From Blattabacterium cuenoti (lineage in GTDB: Bacteria > Bacteroidota > Bacteroidia > Flavobacteriales > Blattabacteriaceae): DNA of 64,000 nt. How positions within the stretch are numbered: position 1 is the stretch's first letter; every line of letters starts with the position of its first letter. The notes beneath the pieces are model-generated. The model was not told the origin of the DNA and ran no database searches. It worked only from the letters and a program-made list of their open reading frames with translations. The position numbers and the translations under genes are program-made. The DNA is taken from the NCBI RefSeq assembly GCF_014251715.1, contig NZ_CP059198.1, positions 381,721 to 445,720 on the forward strand, in the 5' to 3' direction. Below, in pieces: positions 9,025 through 18,251 of the stretch.

Positions 9025-9636
9025 CTATTTAGAATAAAGTTCAACAATTAATTGTTCTTTAATATTTTCAGGGATTTGTGTTCTTTTTGGAATAATTTTA
9101 AATATTCCAAACATATTTTTTTCATCCAAAATTAACCATTCTACCAATGGTAATCCCTTTTTTTTCTGCATAGAATCTAATATTAATGGATGTTTTTTAG
9201 ATTTTTCTTTTATTCCTATTTTATCTCCTGGTTTTAATCTAAAAGATGGAATATTCACAATATAATCATTTACTACAATATGTCTATGAGAAACAATTTG
9301 ACGTGCAGAAGAACGAGATGGAGCAAATTTTAATCTAAAAACTATATTATCAAGACGACTTTCACATGCTTGTAATAATAATTCACCTGTAATTCCTTTT
9401 TTTCTAGAAGCTTCAACAAATAATCTTTCAAATTGACGTTCTAATATACCATAAGTATACTTTGCTTTTTGTTTTTCTATTAATTGTATAAAATATTCTG
9501 AACGTTTTCCTCTTCTACGATTATTTCCATGTTGTCCAGATGGATATTTTCTTCTTTCAAAATACTTATCTTCTCCATAAATACATTCTCCAAATCTTCT
9601 AGAAATTTTAGTTTTTGGACCTATATATCTTGCCAT
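9025..9636 (-). CDS. rpsD: 30S ribosomal protein S4
   Basis: A primary 16S rRNA-binding protein of 203 residues. It opens [17 protein letters not shown] as in Bacteroidetes. The S4 RNA-binding domain covers about residues 92-155 and contains [26 protein letters not shown] sequence, of which RLDNIVFR and [13 protein letters not shown] are the clearest parts. The zinc-finger cysteines of some S4 proteins are absent, which is normal for this branch. It lies between rpsK and rpoA. Confidence 0.97.
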   Translation of the reverse strand: MARYIGPKTKISRRFGECIYGEDKYFERRKYPSGQHGNNRRRGKRSEYFIQLIEKQKAKYTYGILERQFERLFVEASRKKGITGELLLQACESRLDNIVFRLKFAPSRSSARQIVSHRHIVVNDYIVNIPSFRLKPGDKIGIKEKSKKHPLILDSMQKKKGLPLVEWLILDEKNMFGIFKIIPKRTQIPENIKEQLIVELYSK

Positions 9637-9652
9637 ATTATGTTAAAATATA

Positions 9653-10036
9653 TTAAACTCTTCTCCTTTTAGGAGGACGACATCCATTATGAGGTAATGG
9701 AGTTATATCTTTAATTATTGTTACTACTATTCCAGAATTACTTAATGCTCGTATAGCTGCATCTCTACCTGATCCTGGACCTTTTACTTTTACTTCTACT
9801 TTTTTTATTCCTGCATCTAATCCTTTTTTTGCTACATTTTCTGCAGCCATTTGAGCAGCATATGGAGTATTTTTTTTAGATCCTTTAAAATTCATTTTTC
9901 CAGCAGAAGACCATGCTATTACTTCACCTTTTTTATTTGTTAAGGTAATAATAATATTATTAAAAGTAGATCTAATATGAGCTTCGCCCAAAGGATCTAC
10001 AATAACTGATTTTTTTTTACTAGATAATTTTGCCAT
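9653..10036 (-). CDS. rpsK: 30S ribosomal protein S11
   Basis: A protein of the small-subunit platform, 127 residues. Recognised by [50 protein letters not shown] and the C-terminal [18 protein letters not shown], all hallmarks of S11. It follows rpsM by 8 nt and precedes rpsD by 16 nt, the standard alpha-operon arrangement. Confidence 0.97.
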   Translation of the reverse strand: MAKLSSKKKSVIVDPLGEAHIRSTFNNIIITLTNKKGEVIAWSSAGKMNFKGSKKNTPYAAQMAAENVAKKGLDAGIKKVEVKVKGPGSGRDAAIRALSNSGIVVTIIKDITPLPHNGCRPPKRRRV

Positions 10037-10044
10037 AAAGATTT

Positions 10045-10425
10045 TTATTTTGTAACTTTTTTCTTATTTGCTACAGTTTTTTTTCTTCCTTTTCTAGTTC
10101 TACAATTATTTTTTGTTTTTTGACCTCTTAATGGCAATCCTTTTCTATGTCTAGTTCCTATATAACAACCTATATCCATTAAACGTTTAATATTAAATTG
10201 AATTTCAGATCTTAGTTCTCCTTCAATTTTTATATAATTAGATATATATTTTCGTATCTTACTAAGATCATCATCAGACCATTCTTCTACTTTTTTATTT
10301 TCATCTATACCAACAAAGTGTAAAATATTTTTTGATAAACTTTTTCCTATTCCATATAAATAAGTAAGACCAATTACACCTCTTTTATATATTGGAAGAT
10401 CTATTCCAGAAATTCTAACTGACAT
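10045..10425 (-). CDS. rpsM: 30S ribosomal protein S13
   Basis: A small-subunit head protein that bridges to the large subunit, 126 residues. It opens with [24 protein letters not shown] and carries [32 protein letters not shown], of which [11 protein letters not shown] is diagnostic. The lysine-rich tail is longer than the core. It lies directly downstream of the short rpmJ gene and upstream of rpsK. Confidence 0.97.
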   Translation of the reverse strand: MSVRISGIDLPIYKRGVIGLTYLYGIGKSLSKNILHFVGIDENKKVEEWSDDDLSKIRKYISNYIKIEGELRSEIQFNIKRLMDIGCYIGTRHRKGLPLRGQKTKNNCRTRKGRKKTVANKKKVTK

Positions 10426-10434
10426 AAATAGAAA

Positions 10435-10551
10435 CTAACCTTGTTTTTGTTTAAATCTAGGATTTTTTTTGTTAATAATGCGTAAACGTCCTTTTCTATT
10501 AACAATTTTACAATTTACAGTTCTTTTTTTTAAAGAAGCTCTTACTTTCAT
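10435..10551 (-). CDS. rpmJ: 50S ribosomal protein L36
   Basis: A 38-residue ribosomal protein starting [10 protein letters not shown] and ending NPRFKQKQG, the classic L36 ends, between infA and rpsM as in most bacteria. In zinc-binding L36 three cysteines and a histidine hold a metal. Here only Cys14 remains, with Thr, Asn and Phe at the other positions. This is the metal-free form, and I recall it as common in Bacteroidetes. The start is ATG at 10551 and the stop TAG at 10435-10437. Confidence 0.95.
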   Translation of the reverse strand: MKVRASLKKRTVNCKIVNRKGRLRIINKKNPRFKQKQG

Positions 10552-10564
10552 AATATATATATTT

Positions 10565-10780
10565 TTAATATCTATAAGTTATTCTTCCTCTTTCTAAATC
10601 ATAAGAAGACATTTCTAATCTAACTTTATCTCCTGGTAATATTTTTATATAATGCATTCTCATCTTTCCAGATATATGAGCTTTAACAATACAACCATTT
10701 TCCAATTCAACACGAAACATTGCATTGGGAGATGATTCAATAATGGTTCCATCTACTTCAATATGCTTTTGTTTAGCCAT
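10565..10780 (-). CDS. infA: Translation initiation factor IF-1
   Basis: An S1-like OB-fold factor of 71 residues that binds the ribosomal A site during initiation. Family features are [40 protein letters not shown] and the C-terminal [10 protein letters not shown]. The normal length and the place between secY and rpmJ leave no doubt about identity. Confidence 0.97.
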   Translation of the reverse strand: MAKQKHIEVDGTIIESSPNAMFRVELENGCIVKAHISGKMRMHYIKILPGDKVRLEMSSYDLERGRITYRY

Positions 10781-10823
10781 ATATGTTACAAATAATTATA
10801 AAATAATAATATACATATAAAAA

Positions 10824-12215
10824 TTATAATTTAGTATATCTATTACTACGATTTTTCATTATCATTAATCCATCATAATGATAATTTAATAAATGAATGT
10901 TTACTTGTTGTGAAATGTCTAAAATAACTCCTACCACTATTAATAATGAAGTTCCACCATAAAATAATGAAAAATTTTGAGTAATACCAATTCTAAAAAC
11001 TATAGATGGTAATATAGCTATGATAGATAATAAAATAGCACCAGGTAATGTAATTTTTGATAATATATTATCTATATATTCAGCAGTTTCTTTTCCAGGT
11101 TTAATTTTTGGAATATGTCCTCCATTTCTTTTCAAATCATCAGCCATTTGATTTACTGGAATAGTAATAGCAGTATAAAAAAAAGTAAAAATTATAACCA
11201 ATATAGAAATAGTTAAATTATACCATAATCCATAAATATCTTGGAAAAGATGAAAAAAATTTTTTATTTTAATATTTTTTATATAATCAGAAAATGTTAA
11301 TGGAAAAAGCATAATAGCTTGAGAAAATATAATTGGCATAACTCCCGCTGCAGTCATTTTTAATGGAATATATTGATGTTTTCTATGTCTCAATTGAGAA
11401 TCTAATCCAAAAGATTTATAGTGAGAAACATATTGTATCGGAATTTTTCTAATAGCTTGAATAATTAAAATAGAAAATAAAATTACTAATAACCATAATA
11501 AAAATTCTAAAAATAAAATTATTAATCCTCCATTTCCAATTTCTAATTTACTAAAAATTTCCTTACTTATAGCACTTGGAAAACGAGCGATTATTCCGGA
11601 CATAATAATTACAGAAATTCCATTTCCTATTCCTTTATCTGTAATTTTATCTCCCAACCACATTGTAAATAATGTACCAGAAGTTAGAATAATTATTCCT
11701 ATAACCCAAAATATACTTTTACCATAAAAAGTATTTATATCAATTAAATAAGTAGTATTGGAAGATACTGAAGTAAATGGAATAAATTGTTGAGTTAAAG
11801 AAATAAGATATACAGGGGCTTGTATTAAGCATATTATTACTGTTAACCATCTTGTAATAAAACTAATTTGTTTTCTTCCACTTTCTCCATCTCTCTGTAA
11901 TCTTTGTAAATAAGGAATAATAATACACATTAATTGTATTATAATAGAAGCAGATATGTAAGGCATAATGCCTAGAGCTAAAACAGAAGCACGATTAAAA
12001 GCTCCACCAGTAAAAGAAGATAAAATTTGCATTAATCCTTTAGATCCAGAATGAAATTTTTCCATAAAATCACTAATTCCTAAAGGATTAATTCCTGGAA
12101 TAGGTATATAAGCACCAAAACGATATACTAATAATAAACTGAAAGTTATTATTATTTTTTTTTTTAATTCTTTGATGGTTAATATATTATGAATATTTTT
12201 TAAAAAAATATTCAT
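10824..12215 (-). CDS. secY: Protein translocase subunit SecY
   Basis: The channel subunit of the Sec translocon, with ten membrane segments in 463 residues. It begins NIFLKNIHNILTIKELKKK and has RFGAYIPIPG, the plug-region glycines and serines (SSFTGGAFNRASVLALGIMPYISASI in part), GIGNGIS, and FFYTAITIPVNQMADDLKR before the last helices. The ATG overlaps the rplO stop by 4 nt. It works with SecG (51421) and YidC (37344-35581) in this window. Confidence 0.97.
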   Translation of the reverse strand: MNIFLKNIHNILTIKELKKKIIITFSLLLVYRFGAYIPIPGINPLGISDFMEKFHSGSKGLMQILSSFTGGAFNRASVLALGIMPYISASIIIQLMCIIIPYLQRLQRDGESGRKQISFITRWLTVIICLIQAPVYLISLTQQFIPFTSVSSNTTYLIDINTFYGKSIFWVIGIIILTSGTLFTMWLGDKITDKGIGNGISVIIMSGIIARFPSAISKEIFSKLEIGNGGLIILFLEFLLWLLVILFSILIIQAIRKIPIQYVSHYKSFGLDSQLRHRKHQYIPLKMTAAGVMPIIFSQAIMLFPLTFSDYIKNIKIKNFFHLFQDIYGLWYNLTISILVIIFTFFYTAITIPVNQMADDLKRNGGHIPKIKPGKETAEYIDNILSKITLPGAILLSIIAILPSIVFRIGITQNFSLFYGGTSLLIVVGVILDISQQVNIHLLNYHYDGLMIMKNRSNRYTKL

Positions 12216-12691
12216 AATATATTTTTATAAAAAAAAGCTTCTCCTCCTACTTTTTTAATAGAAAATAAAGCTTTTTTACTAAATTTATATGCATATATTT
12301 TTAATGGAGAACGAAGTTCTCCTCTACCTAAAATTTTGATTAAATCATTTTTTTTAATCAAATTATTTTTTAAAAAAATTTCTTTATTAAGAATATTTTC
12401 TTTTTTAATTCTTCCTTTATCAATATAATTTTGTATAATATCCAAATTAATTCCAATAATTTTTTTTTGTTTTTTTCTAAATCCAAATTTAGGACTTCTT
12501 CTTTGAATAGGCATTTGTCCACCTTCAAAACCTATTTTTTTAGAAAAACCAGATCGTGATTTTGCTCCTTTATGTCCTCTTCCACAAGTTCCTCCTTTTC
12601 CAGACCCTTGTCCTCTTCCTAATCTTAATTTTTTTTTTCTAGATCCATTATTTGGAGATAGTTCTCCTATTTTTATAAAATTTTTATCCAT
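12212..12691 (-). CDS. rplO: 50S ribosomal protein L15
   Basis: An early-assembly large-subunit protein. I start at the ATG at 12691 (MDKNFIKIGELSPN, 159 residues), since flavobacterial L15 begins in this way. It overlaps the rpsE stop as ATGGATAA. An ATG four codons upstream is the alternative. GRGQGSGKGGTCGRGHKGAKSR and FEGGQMPIQRRSPKFGF are typical L15 motifs, named here by their central parts GKGGTCGRGHKG and GGQMPIQRR. In most bacteria rpmD lies between rpsE and rplO. Here there is no room for it. Confidence 0.96.
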   Translation of the reverse strand: MDKNFIKIGELSPNNGSRKKKLRLGRGQGSGKGGTCGRGHKGAKSRSGFSKKIGFEGGQMPIQRRSPKFGFRKKQKKIIGINLDIIQNYIDKGRIKKENILNKEIFLKNNLIKKNDLIKILGRGELRSPLKIYAYKFSKKALFSIKKVGGEAFFYKNIL

Positions 12692-13199
12692 TATAAACTT
12701 CATTAATACTAATTCCTCTTTGTTTTGCTATGATATAAACATCTCTCATTTTGCTTAAAGCTTTAATAGTAGCTTTAATAACATTATGATGATTAGAAGA
12801 TCCTTTTGATTTTGATAAAACATTTCTTAATCCTACAGCTTCAAGAACAGCTCTTAAAGGACCTCCAGCTATAATTCCAGTACCATTGGAAGCTGGACGA
12901 ATAAGAATATGTGCTCCTCCATATTTTGCTTCTTGTTCATGAGGAATAGTCCCATTAGAAATACATACTTTACAAATATTTCTTTTAGCTTGTTCTCCTG
13001 CTTTATGAATAGCATCTGGTGCTTCTTTAGATTTTCCAAAACCATAACCTACTATTCCATTTTCATTTCCTTTTATTACGATAGCACTAAAACTAAAATA
13101 CCTTCTTCCTTTGGTTACTTTGCAAACTCTTGTAACACCAACTAATTTTTCTTTTAATTCTAATCCAGTATATTTTATTTTTTTTTCTTTATCAAACAT
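12684..13199 (-). CDS. rpsE: 30S ribosomal protein S5
   Basis: A small-subunit protein involved in decoding accuracy, 171 residues. The N-terminal double-stranded RNA-binding fold includes RVCKVTKGRRYFSFSAIVI and GYGFGKSKEAPDAI. The C-terminal part includes ILIRPASNGTGIIAGGPLRAV and GSSNHHNVIKAT. It follows rplR by 9 nt, and its end overlaps rplO. Confidence 0.97.
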   Translation of the reverse strand: MFDKEKKIKYTGLELKEKLVGVTRVCKVTKGRRYFSFSAIVIKGNENGIVGYGFGKSKEAPDAIHKAGEQAKRNICKVCISNGTIPHEQEAKYGGAHILIRPASNGTGIIAGGPLRAVLEAVGLRNVLSKSKGSSNHHNVIKATIKALSKMRDVYIIAKQRGISINEVYNG

Positions 13200-13208
13200 T
13201 ACTTTTAT

Positions 13209-13532
13209 CTAAAATTTCAATCCAACTTTTCTAATTCCATCAGCTAATGATTTTATTCTACCATGATATAAATATCTACCTTTATCAAATACTAATTTTT
13301 TTATTTTTAATTTTTTGGCTCTATTCCCTAATAATTCTCCTACTTCACTAGATAATTCCATTTTTGTTTTTTTATATTTATGAAATATTTTTTCTTTTGA
13401 AGAGGAATAAGTTAAAGTTTTTCTAGATATATCATCAATAATTTGTGCATATATTCCTTTATTACTTCTAAAAACAGAAATTCTAAGTCTATTTGGTTCT
13501 CCAAAAATTTTTTTCAATCTTTTTTTTTTCAT
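13209..13532 (-). CDS. rplR: 50S ribosomal protein L18, short N-terminus
   Basis: A 5S rRNA-binding protein. It has 107 residues, about ten fewer than usual: the basic N-terminal tail is only MKKKRLKKIFGEPNRL before the conserved LRISVFRSNKGIYAQIIDD. The C-terminal FDKGRYLYHGRIKSLADGIRK is intact. The start lies 12 nt after the rplF stop, so a longer N-terminus would have to overlap rplF. The shortening looks genuine. Confidence 0.95.
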   Translation of the reverse strand: MKKKRLKKIFGEPNRLRISVFRSNKGIYAQIIDDISRKTLTYSSSKEKIFHKYKKTKMELSSEVGELLGNRAKKLKIKKLVFDKGRYLYHGRIKSLADGIRKVGLKF

Positions 13533-13544
13533 AGTAAAAATTAT

Positions 13545-14090
13545 TTATGCCGATTTTCCTGTTTTTCTACGAACTTCTTCTTTAAAATATCTTACCCCTT
13601 TACCTTTATAAGGTTCTGGAGATCTTAAAGATCTAATTTTAGCTGCTATAATTCCCAAAAGTTGTTTATCATGAGATTTTAAAATAATTATAACATTTTT
13701 TCCTTTTTCTGATTGTATAGTTATATTAACTTCTTCAGGAAGTTGCATCATAATATTATGAGAAAATCCCAAATTTAGATCCAAAATATTTCCTTCGTAA
13801 GAAGCTCTATATCCAATTCCTACTAATTCTAATTTTTTTAAAAATCCATGAGAAACTCCTATAATCATATTATTAATCAAAACACGATATAACCCATGTA
13901 AAGATTTACTTTTTTTATCTTTTTTATTTCTAACAATTAACAATTTATTTTCTTTTAAAATAAATTGCAATTTATTAGAAATTTTTAAATTTAAAAATCC
14001 CAAATTCCCTTTTACTAATATTTTATTTTCAATTATTTTAACATCCACATTTTCAGGAATAAAAATAGATTTTTTTCCAATTCTAGACAT
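13545..14090 (-). CDS. rplF: 50S ribosomal protein L6
   Basis: A large-subunit protein near the factor-binding centre, 181 residues with two repeated alpha/beta domains. It opens MSRIGKKSIFIPENV and has the C-terminal signature EPYKGKGVRYFKEEVRRKTGKSA, of which PYKGKGVRY is diagnostic. It sits between rpsH and rplR in the spc cluster. Confidence 0.97.
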   Translation of the reverse strand: MSRIGKKSIFIPENVDVKIIENKILVKGNLGFLNLKISNKLQFILKENKLLIVRNKKDKKSKSLHGLYRVLINNMIIGVSHGFLKKLELVGIGYRASYEGNILDLNLGFSHNIMMQLPEEVNITIQSEKGKNVIIILKSHDKQLLGIIAAKIRSLRSPEPYKGKGVRYFKEEVRRKTGKSA

Positions 14091-14105
14091 AGAAAAAATT
14101 ATTTA

Positions 14106-14489
14106 TTAATAGACATAACATAAAATTTCCCCTCCTATTTTTTTTTTTCTAGCTTGTTTATCCGTTATAACACCATTAGAAGTAGAAATAATAGCAATAC
14201 CTAATCCATTTAATACACGAGGTATGTTTTTATATTTACAATATTTTCTTAATCCTGGTTTACTTATTCTAGTTATTTTTTGAATAACAGAAATTTCTTT
14301 TTTATAATATTTTAAAGCTATTTTAATTATTTTTTTTTTAGTTTCTATTTTATATCCTAAAATATATCCATTATTTAATAAAACATTAGCAATTTCTTTT
14401 CTTATTTTAGAATAAGAAGCTTCCAAAAGTTTATGCTTTACTAAGCAAGAATTTCTAATTTTAGTTAAAAAATCAGCAATTGTATCCAT
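14106..14489 (-). CDS. rpsH: 30S ribosomal protein S8
   Basis: A 16S rRNA central-domain binding protein of 127 residues. It opens [18 protein letters not shown] and ends with [33 protein letters not shown], of which [14 protein letters not shown] is the S8 signature. In E. coli S8 is the translational repressor of the spc operon. Nothing here shows whether that control remains. Confidence 0.97.
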   Translation of the reverse strand: MDTIADFLTKIRNSCLVKHKLLEASYSKIRKEIANVLLNNGYILGYKIETKKKIIKIALKYYKKEISVIQKITRISKPGLRKYCKYKNIPRVLNGLGIAIISTSNGVITDKQARKKKIGGEILCYVY

Positions 14490-14505
14490 ATAAAATTTAT
14501 AATTT

Positions 14506-14775
14506 TTACCAACTAGCTTTTTTTACTCCAGGAATGAGTCCTTGAGAAACTAAACTTCTAAAAATAATTCTAGAAACTCCAAATTTACGCATATATCCTC
14601 TACATCTTCCAGTAATAGAACATCTATTTCTTAAACGAACAGGAGATGCATCTCTAGGTAATTTTTGTAGCAATTCATAATCTCCTGATTTTTTAAGTAT
14701 TTTTCTTTTATTTGCATATTTAAGAACTATTTTTTCTCTCTTTTTTTGTCTTGCTTTAACTGATTCTTTAGCCAT
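14506..14775 (-). CDS. rpsN: 30S ribosomal protein S14
   Basis: A small-subunit head protein of 89 residues. It ends [27 protein letters not shown], of which [11 protein letters not shown] is typical. Only two cysteines occur in [11 protein letters not shown], so this is the long zinc-free form rather than the 61-residue zinc-ribbon form. It lies between rplE and rpsH. Confidence 0.96.
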   Translation of the reverse strand: MAKESVKARQKKREKIVLKYANKRKILKKSGDYELLQKLPRDASPVRLRNRCSITGRCRGYMRKFGVSRIIFRSLVSQGLIPGVKKASW

Positions 14776-14781
14776 TTTTAT

Positions 14782-15333
14782 TTATTTTTTTTTAAAAGGA
14801 ATTCCAAAAAAAGATAAAAGTTTTTTAGCTTCCCTATCACTTTTAGCAGAAGTAACAAATGTTATATTCATTCCCATATTCTTTTTTATTTTATCAATAT
14901 TTACTTCAGGATAAATTAATTGTTCTACTATCCCCATATTATAATTTCCACAACCATCAAAACTATTTTCTTTCAAACCATTAAAATCTCTTACTCTAGG
15001 TAAGGATACAACAATAAGTCTTTCCAAGAATTCAAACATTTTTATTCTACGTAAAGTAACTTTAACTCCTATAGGCATTCCTTTTCTCAACTTAAATCCA
15101 GATTCATCATGTTTAGAATAACAAAAAATAGCTTTTTGTCCTGTAATATCTGTTATTTCTTTTATAGAAAAATCTATAATTTTTTTATCTAAAACAGATA
15201 TTCCAATTCCTTGATGAATTACTATTTTTTTTAATTTAGGAACCTCCATTACAGAATGATATCCAAATTCTTTTATTAAATCTGAAACTATTTTTTTTTT
15301 ATAAAATTTTTGTAATCTAGGTTCGTAAATCAT
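14782..15333 (-). CDS. rplE: 50S ribosomal protein L5
   Basis: A 5S rRNA-binding protein at the central protuberance, 183 residues. Features are [41 protein letters not shown] (typical GQKA and R.G.PIG parts), [10 protein letters not shown] and a C-terminal [23 protein letters not shown]. The ATG overlaps the rplX stop by 4 nt. Confidence 0.97.
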   Translation of the reverse strand: MIYEPRLQKFYKKKIVSDLIKEFGYHSVMEVPKLKKIVIHQGIGISVLDKKIIDFSIKEITDITGQKAIFCYSKHDESGFKLRKGMPIGVKVTLRRIKMFEFLERLIVVSLPRVRDFNGLKENSFDGCGNYNMGIVEQLIYPEVNIDKIKKNMGMNITFVTSAKSDREAKKLLSFFGIPFKKK

Positions 15334-15557
15334 TTTTCTTTTTCTTTAACTTTTTTTAAGTTAGATATATGAATAGGAGCTTCTTTTTTTAGTATACCTC
15401 CTTTAGGATTTTTTACATTTGGTTTAGTATGTCTTTTAACAATATTATATCCACGAACAATAGCTTTATTTTTTTTAGGAAAAATTTTTATGACGACTCC
15501 TTCATTTCCTTTATAATTTCCAGATAAAATCAATACTTTATCTTCTTTTTTGATCAT
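15330..15557 (-). CDS. rplX: 50S ribosomal protein L24, C-terminally shortened
   Basis: An assembly-initiating large-subunit protein with a KOW motif ([21 protein letters not shown]). [10 protein letters not shown] and [18 protein letters not shown] are the other conserved parts. It has 75 residues against about 100-105 usually. Translation stops at the point where rplE begins, so the C-terminal extension has been lost, probably by deletion. The core fold should still form. Confidence 0.95.
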   Translation of the reverse strand: MIKKEDKVLILSGNYKGNEGVVIKIFPKKNKAIVRGYNIVKRHTKPNVKNPKGGILKKEAPIHISNLKKVKEKEK

Positions 15558-15568
15558 ATTATTTTTTT

Positions 15569-15940
15569 TTACAAAACTTCTTGTGCCAAAGATATAATTT
15601 TCATATACTCTTTTTCTCTCAATTCTCTAGCTACTGGCCCAAATACTCTTGTTCCTATCATTTCTCCAGCTGTATTTATTAATACACAAGCATTATCATC
15701 AAAACTTATATAAGAACCATCTTTTCTTTTTGTCCTATTTTTTATTCTAATTACCACCGCTTTATATATTTGACCTTTTTTAACAGTATTTCCACCAGAT
15801 ACAGCCATTTTAACAGTAACAACTATAGAATCTCCTAATGAAGCATATCTTTTTTTAGTTCCACCTAAAACTCTAATTACCAAAACCTCTTTAGCACCTG
15901 TATTGTCTGAAACTTTACATATAGATTCTTGTTGTAACAT
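15569..15940 (-). CDS. rplN: 50S ribosomal protein L14
   Basis: A large-subunit protein at the subunit interface, 123 residues. It opens [27 protein letters not shown] in the family manner (DNTGAKE is diagnostic) and ends [25 protein letters not shown]. Length and position between rpsQ and rplX are standard. Confidence 0.97.
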   Translation of the reverse strand: MLQQESICKVSDNTGAKEVLVIRVLGGTKKRYASLGDSIVVTVKMAVSGGNTVKKGQIYKAVVIRIKNRTKRKDGSYISFDDNACVLINTAGEMIGTRVFGPVARELREKEYMKIISLAQEVL

Positions 15941-15942
15941 AA

Positions 15943-16227
15943 TTATTTAGATTTTTCTAAAATAGAAATTAATCTCCAACATTTTTTTTTACTCATAGGA
16001 CGAGTTTCCATTATACTTACTTTATCTCCATTTTTAGAAATATTTTTTTCATCATGAACCATGTATTTTTTTTTCTTTATAATACTTTTTTCATAATATT
16101 TATGTTTCACTTTCTTAATTTCATAAACCATAACTGTTTTATCCATATTATCACTTATAACGATTCCTTGTCTTTGCTTTCTAATATTTCGAAATTTTTT
16201 TATAATAGGTTTATGTTCATCTATCAT
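15943..16227 (-). CDS. rpsQ: 30S ribosomal protein S17
   Basis: A primary 16S rRNA-binding OB-fold protein of 94 residues. [50 protein letters not shown] is the typical S17 pattern (GDKV.IMETRP is diagnostic). The N-terminal 12 residues are a short basic extension. It is separated from rpmC by a single junction with no spare bases. Confidence 0.96.
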   Translation of the reverse strand: MIDEHKPIIKKFRNIRKQRQGIVISDNMDKTVMVYEIKKVKHKYYEKSIIKKKKYMVHDEKNISKNGDKVSIMETRPMSKKKCWRLISILEKSK

Positions 16228-16419
16228 TTATAATTTATTTTTTTTATTTAGTTCTGTTTTTAATTTTGCTATATTTTTTCTTAAAAATCTTATTTCCATA
16301 GGATTTTTATACATTTTTAAACAATGATCAAATTTTATTTTTTGATAGTCTTCTTCGTAAATTTTAATTTTTTTAATTAAATCATTTATAGATAAAGTTT
16401 TAATATATGAATTTTTCAT
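16228..16419 (-). CDS. rpmC: 50S ribosomal protein L29
   Basis: A 63-residue, two-helix large-subunit protein at the tunnel exit. The signature is weak but visible in [15 protein letters not shown], preceded by a lysine-rich helix. Recognition depends on its place between rplP and rpsQ and its length. Its start overlaps the rplP stop by 4 nt. Confidence 0.92.
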   Translation of the reverse strand: MKNSYIKTLSINDLIKKIKIYEEDYQKIKFDHCLKMYKNPMEIRFLRKNIAKLKTELNKKNKL

Positions 16420-16847
16420 TTTTTTATTTCATTAGAAAAATCATTAGAAAAAATAAACCTCATTTTTATAGGAAGTTTTTGAGCGGCTAATCTTAAAGCT
16501 TCTTTAGCTACATTCATTTCTACTCCATCTATTTCGAATAATATTCTTCCAGGTTTTACCACAGAAACCCAAAATTCTACAGGGCCTTTTCCTTTTCCCA
16601 TACGTACTTCTTGTGGTTTTTTTGTAGCTGGTTTATCCGGAAAAATATTAATCCATAATTTTCCTTCTCTTTTCATATATCTAGTAGCAGCAACTCTTGC
16701 TGCTTCTAATTGTCTAGAAGTAATCCAAGCTCCTTCTAAAGCTTTAATTCCATACAATCCTCTTGAAAGAAAAATTCCTTTCTTAGAATTTCCACGAATT
16801 CTTCCTTTTTGTTTTTTTTTATATTTTGTTTTTTTTGGTTGTAACAT
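16416..16847 (-). CDS. rplP: 50S ribosomal protein L16
   Basis: A late-assembly protein next to the peptidyl-transferase centre, 143 residues. It opens [19 protein letters not shown] and has [36 protein letters not shown] (core [12 protein letters not shown]) and [24 protein letters not shown]. All are standard. It follows rpsC by 15 nt. Confidence 0.97.
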   Translation of the reverse strand: MLQPKKTKYKKKQKGRIRGNSKKGIFLSRGLYGIKALEGAWITSRQLEAARVAATRYMKREGKLWINIFPDKPATKKPQEVRMGKGKGPVEFWVSVVKPGRILFEIDGVEMNVAKEALRLAAQKLPIKMRFIFSNDFSNEIKK

Positions 16848-16862
16848 AATAAAAATTTCCCA

Positions 16863-17579
16863 CTATCCTCTATTATTTCTTTTTCTATGAGTATGAGAAT
16901 GAATAGTTTTATAATTTCTTTGTTTTTTATGTATTCCCAATAATGGGGATAATTCTCTTTTTCCATATACTTCTCCTTTCATAATCCATACTTTTACTCC
17001 TATACTTCCATAAACAGTATGAGCTACTTCCATATGATAATCAACATCTGCACGAAAAGTTCCAAGAGAAATTCTACCTTCTTTATAAGTTTCACATCTA
17101 GCCATTTCTGAACCATTTAGTCTTCCTGAAATTTGAATTCTTATCCCTAGAGCATTCATTCTCATAGCGGAAATAATAGATAATTTAATTGCTTTTTTAT
17201 AAGAAATACGATTTTCTAATTGTCTAACTAAACCTTTAGATACTAATGATGCATCCAATTCTGGTCGTTTTACTTCAGATATATTAATTTGAACTTCTTT
17301 TTTAGTAAGTTTTTTTAACTCTTTTCTAACCGTATCTACTTCATCTCCACCTTTTCCTATAACAAGAGCTGGCCTTGATGTTCTAATAGTAATAGTAATA
17401 AATTTTAACGTTCTTTCTATAAAAATACGAGAAACTATACCTTTTGGTAATCTAGCTTCTATATATCTTCTTACTTTAAAATCTTCTTGTATTCTATCTT
17501 TATAATTATTACACCAACTTGATTGCCAACCTTTTATAATCCCAAGACGATTAACAATTGGATTCGTTTTTTGTCCCAT
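16863..17579 (-). CDS. rpsC: 30S ribosomal protein S3
   Basis: A small-subunit protein at the mRNA entry tunnel, 238 residues. It opens [20 protein letters not shown]. The KH domain shows [20 protein letters not shown] (GKGG loop). The C-terminal domain has [30 protein letters not shown], of which SEMAR and RADVDY are diagnostic. It lies between rplV and rplP. Confidence 0.97.
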   Translation of the reverse strand: MGQKTNPIVNRLGIIKGWQSSWCNNYKDRIQEDFKVRRYIEARLPKGIVSRIFIERTLKFITITIRTSRPALVIGKGGDEVDTVRKELKKLTKKEVQINISEVKRPELDASLVSKGLVRQLENRISYKKAIKLSIISAMRMNALGIRIQISGRLNGSEMARCETYKEGRISLGTFRADVDYHMEVAHTVYGSIGVKVWIMKGEVYGKRELSPLLGIHKKQRNYKTIHSHTHRKRNNRG

Positions 17580-17582
17580 AAA

Positions 17583-17945
17583 TTAGATTTCTTTTTTTTT
17601 CTCTAAAAAAACTACAACATTACTTGATCTTTTTCTGATTCTATGACCTCTTCCTTGAGGAACAGGACGTAATCTTTTTAGGGTTTTCCCTTGATTAACT
17701 ATAATTTTTTTTATATATAAATTTGTAACATTGGATTCATCATATTCTTTTTTCCAATTAGATAATAAAGAAAAAAGCAATTTTTTTAAATAAAAAGATA
17801 TTCTTTTTTTACTACTATATGTAAGTATCTCCAAAGCTTTTTGTATATTTTTATTACGAATTAAATCAACAACTAATCTCATTTTTCTTGGAGAACTTCT
17901 AATTCCATTCAAAGAAGCTGAAACTGTATTTATTTGTTGTTTCAT
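17583..17945 (-). CDS. rplV: 50S ribosomal protein L22
   Basis: A protein lining the peptide exit tunnel, 120 residues. It carries IRSSPRKMRLVVDLIRNKN near the start and RPVPQGRGHRIRKRSSNVVVFL at the beta-hairpin end (RGR.HRI.KR motif). The N-terminal segment of 14 residues precedes the conserved core. It lies between rpsS and rpsC. Confidence 0.96.
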   Translation of the reverse strand: MKQQINTVSASLNGIRSSPRKMRLVVDLIRNKNIQKALEILTYSSKKRISFYLKKLLFSLLSNWKKEYDESNVTNLYIKKIIVNQGKTLKRLRPVPQGRGHRIRKRSSNVVVFLEKKKEI

Positions 17946-17960
17946 ATCTTTGATATATTT

Positions 17961-18245
17961 TTAATTTTTAACTTTTAATTTATTTTTAGATCCAGAATGT
18001 CCTCTAAAAATACGAGTTGGAGCAAATTCTCCTAATTTATGTCCAATCATATTTTCTGTAATATATACATTAATAAATTGTTTTCCATTATGTACTGCAA
18101 AAGTTTGTCCTACGAAATCTGGTAAAATTGTAGAAGGCCTAGACCAAGTTTTAATAATATTTTTTTTTTCATATTTTATATTATTCATTACTTTTTTATA
18201 CAATTTTATAGCCACGTATGGCCCTTTTTTTAAAGATCTTGCCAT
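17961..18245 (-). CDS. rpsS: 30S ribosomal protein S19
   Basis: A small-subunit head protein of 94 residues. It opens [15 protein letters not shown] and contains [46 protein letters not shown] (core [20 protein letters not shown]). Both are unmistakable. It follows rplB by 6 nt. Confidence 0.97.
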   Translation of the reverse strand: MARSLKKGPYVAIKLYKKVMNNIKYEKKNIIKTWSRPSTILPDFVGQTFAVHNGKQFINVYITENMIGHKLGEFAPTRIFRGHSGSKNKLKVKN

Positions 18246-18251
18246 GATAAT

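Noticed and set aside
16736..16966. 76-residue minus-strand frame between rpsC and rplP
   Set aside because: It overlaps the ends of two ribosomal protein genes in another frame and has no recognisable family features.
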